Assembly: GCA_050187415.1 (NCBI GenBank)
Contig: JBFWXN010000019.1
Span: forward strand, 12,973-76,972
DNA length: 64,000 nt
Direction: 5' to 3'
Source of the DNA: Ga0077555 sp050187415
GTDB taxonomy: Bacteria > Pseudomonadota > Alphaproteobacteria > Rhizobiales > Hyphomicrobiaceae
Part shown: positions 62,321 to 64,000 of the stretch, piece by piece
Numbering within the stretch: the stretch's first letter is position 1
How the letters are laid out: each line of letters opens with the position of its first letter
Notes under the pieces: model-generated
Seen by the model: only the letters and a program-made list of their open reading frames with translations
Database searches by the model: none
Told to the model about the DNA's origin: nothing
Translations under genes and position numbers: made by a program

Positions 62321-62824
62321 ATGTCGGCGGATGATGTGACGGGGAGCGCGAGCGCTACGCGCTCGACCGGAAAGCCCGGGCGCTCGAAGCTTTGGCTTGC
62401 GGTGGGTCTTTCGGCAACGCTCGGTCTCGCGGGCTGTGCAGCGACGACGCTCAAGCATGGCCATCAGTTCCACGACACCGATCTGCAGCAAGTTCAGCCA
62501 GGAATGACGGAAGACTCGGTGAAGATGGCACTGGGATCGCCGGCCACCACATCGGCGCTGCCGGGTGGCAATGCTTACTACTATATCTCGTCGACGACCA
62601 AGCAGAGCGGCTTCATGAAGGAAGAAGAGGTCGATCGAAAGGTCGTCGCCGTTTACTTCAACCCGACGGGCAGCGTCGACAAGGTGGCGCAATACGGCAT
62701 GCGCGACGGCCGGGTGTTCGATTTCGTCAAGGGTGAAACACCGGCTTACATGCGGGACAAGTCGTTCATCTCCAAATTCTTCCGCGGCGTCGGGCCCAAG
62801 CAGAAAATCGTCGACGACAACTGA
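62321..62824 (+). CDS. bamE: outer-membrane assembly lipoprotein BamE
   Basis: A 167-residue lipoprotein of the BAM complex, which inserts beta-barrel proteins into the outer membrane. The lipobox is LAGC with Cys39, after an unusually long N-terminal extension. The SmpA/OmlA core contains QQVQPGMTEDSVKMALGSPA, then YYYISSTTKQSGFMKEEE and VVAVYFNPTGSVDKVAQYG. GGGGAAAC lies upstream of the ATG. It diverges from the bc1 chaperone gene and is followed by an intrinsic terminator. Confidence 0.93.
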   Translation: MSADDVTGSASATRSTGKPGRSKLWLAVGLSATLGLAGCAATTLKHGHQFHDTDLQQVQPGMTEDSVKMALGSPATTSALPGGNAYYYISSTTKQSGFMKEEEVDRKVVAVYFNPTGSVDKVAQYGMRDGRVFDFVKGETPAYMRDKSFISKFFRGVGPKQKIVDDN

Positions 62825-62888
62825 ACCCGGTCATTGGCGGAAGCCGCACGAGCGTGATGCGGTGCCTCTCCATGGTCAGAGCACAGGA

Positions 62889-62924
62889 AAAAGGCGGTCC
62901 CCTGAAGGTCCGCCTTTTCGTTTT
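62889..62924 (+). terminator. intrinsic terminator after bamE
   Basis: AAAAGGCGGTCC and GGTCCGCCTTTT form a 12-bp stem with one mismatch around a 6-base loop, followed by CGTTTT. It stands 65 bases after the bamE stop and before the convergent RNase E gene; the A-run on the left makes it potentially bidirectional. Confidence 0.85.
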
Positions 62925-62990
62925 GAGGCATTGACGACCCGCATAGCCGCCTGTGACGAGCTTGCGCCCTGCGCGGTTTGATTGCTTACG

Positions 62991-64000
62991 CTACTCGGCG
63001 TCACCGAAACGGCGTTGCCACCAGCCGCGGCGCGCGGGGGGAGGAGGCTCAGATTCGCTGGCGGCAGTCGCGTGGTCGCGCTCTACGTGCTCGCCCGCGT
63101 GTGCAGACTGAGGCTCGACATGGTGCTCGGCGTGACCATTCGATCGCGGAGCCGCGACCTGAGCCGTCTCCCCGTGCTCGGTGTCGTCGCCAGCGCTCGA
63201 TGACGCCGCAGCCTGTCGAGCATGTTGCTCGTCGGCTGTTTCGTTCGCCACCTCGGACTCCCGAACCGATGGCTGGGTGACATCGACCATGTCGCGCGCT
63301 TCAGTTGCGACCGGGATCGGGGGATCGGCGCGAGGCGTCTCCGCGACCGACGGTTCCGTGACGGATGGCTCCGGCGATCTCGCCGACGTTGCGGCAGGCT
63401 CCCCGGTCACGGATGCCGGTTCGTCGACGAACCCGGGGCTCGACTGTTCAATTGCCCCTTCCCTCGAGGTTGAGGCATGGCCGATCGGCGTGCTCGGCGC
63501 TTCGGGTGACCCTCCTGCAAGGGTAACCGCCAAGCGAACGGCTTCGGCTGTGCTGAAGTCGAACGATGTTGCCTCCGATCGAGCGTCGGCGCTTTCTACG
63601 ATGGAGGCCCTGGTAGATCTGCGGCTCCTCGTCGTCCGAGTCTCGATCTCGACCGAGCTGACGAGGTGGAGGGCCGGTGCATCCTGGCTGTCGTCGGCAA
63701 ATGACGACGGCTGCTCGGCGCCGGGGCGTGCATACTCTGCGATGCCCCACTCGTGACGATCGATACCGTCGGCCGTCGCCACCGGCTCGGCCGGTGCGTC
63801 GCCCTCGCGCCGCCGCGAGCGGCCTCCACGGCGTCCGCGCCGGCGTCCGCGCCGGCGAGCCTCACCGCCGGCTTCGTCGGCAGGACCATCTTCCGAGGAG
63901 CCAGTGGTCTCCGTGGTCTCAGCACCGTCCACGCCTGCAAGGGCGTCGTCGTGTGCGGCGTCGTGCGACGGTGGCGGCTGATCGCCATGATCGTCGGCGG
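62991..64000 (-). CDS. rne: ribonuclease E, C-terminal part (continues beyond the right edge)
   Basis: At least 336 residues of a low-complexity tail remain in the window: Arg clusters typical of RNA-binding linkers (GGEARRRGRRRGRRGGRSRR), then a long acidic Ser/Thr/Glu/Ala-rich region, and the C-terminus PARRGWWQRRFGDAE, which is a common end of alphaproteobacterial RNase E. The catalytic S1/DNase-I-like half would lie right of base 64000. The tail should scaffold the degradosome. Identification rests on composition and C-terminal motif, since no enzymatic domain is visible; another Arg-rich ribonuclease-like protein is the alternative. Confidence 0.72.
   Translation of the reverse strand, partial: ADDHGDQPPPSHDAAHDDALAGVDGAETTETTGSSEDGPADEAGGEARRRGRRRGRRGGRSRRREGDAPAEPVATADGIDRHEWGIAEYARPGAEQPSSFADDSQDAPALHLVSSVEIETRTTRSRRSTRASIVESADARSEATSFDFSTAEAVRLAVTLAGGSPEAPSTPIGHASTSREGAIEQSSPGFVDEPASVTGEPAATSARSPEPSVTEPSVAETPRADPPIPVATEARDMVDVTQPSVRESEVANETADEQHARQAAASSSAGDDTEHGETAQVAAPRSNGHAEHHVEPQSAHAGEHVERDHATAASESEPPPPARRGWWQRRFGDAE

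Noticed and set aside
1..64000. CRISPR arrays, rRNA genes, or a prophage structural cluster
   Set aside because: No regularly spaced direct repeats, no ribosomal RNA sequence and no capsid, terminase or tail genes were seen.

Overview
The window is GC-rich alphaproteobacterial DNA, most likely from the order Hyphomicrobiales (Rhizobiales). The gene neighbourhoods support this: hisS-hisZ-hisG, DUF177-plsX-fabH-ihfA-merR, a cytochrome bc1 chaperone beside bamE, an RNase E with a long acidic/Pro/Arg-rich tail, DUF1127 proteins, FixJ-type regulators and a MerR/IHF/FabH block. I cannot name the species.

Left end (1-965): the edge of an integrated element. A P4-type tyrosine integrase runs off the window to the left, and a copy of a tRNA 3' end at 941-965 is the probable right attachment site. 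1240-11519: a compact leftward operon encoding a peptide-type ABC transporter followed by AtzG, AtzE, AtzH and AtzF homologues, the lower cyanuric acid / 1-carboxybiuret / allophanate pathway. A divergent LysR regulator and a palindromic T-N11-A box lie at its head. The ring-opening or biuret-hydrolysing step is not in the window.

11520-17616: a patch of decayed mobile DNA (a resolvase helix-turn-helix remnant, a truncated IS21 istA), then OsmC, a GlxA-type regulator, a CadC-like TPR protein and two DUF1127 proteins. 17641-22678: an RND efflux pair and a dead flavin monooxygenase gene. 22906-28141: a leftward signalling cluster with three response regulators (one a lone receiver), a five-PAS histidine kinase and a sensor-less second kinase. 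28569-33620: a chloroperoxidase-like hydrolase, an NDH-2-like flavoprotein, a metallo-beta-lactamase-fold enzyme, an SDR remnant joined to an integrase remnant, and a methyltransferase.

33621-39256: a noncoding stretch with a strong sigma-54 promoter match, a DUF892 protein, a 25-residue membrane microprotein and a PhnA-like membrane protein; then a convergent DUF2946 / TonB receptor / YcnI group that looks copper-related. 39492-44812: a branched-chain-amino-acid/urea-type (HAAT) ABC transporter followed by a second AtzH homologue, which suggests a second uptake route for a related nitrogen compound.

44819-64000: mostly housekeeping genes. These are a Deg protease, MurJ, two small proteins, an FMN-dependent hydroxyacid dehydrogenase, an amidase and a phosphodiesterase, hisG/hisZ/hisS, a phosphopantetheinyl transferase coupled to merR, ihfA, fabH, plsX, DUF177, the bc1 chaperone, bamE, and the C-terminal part of RNase E running off the right edge.
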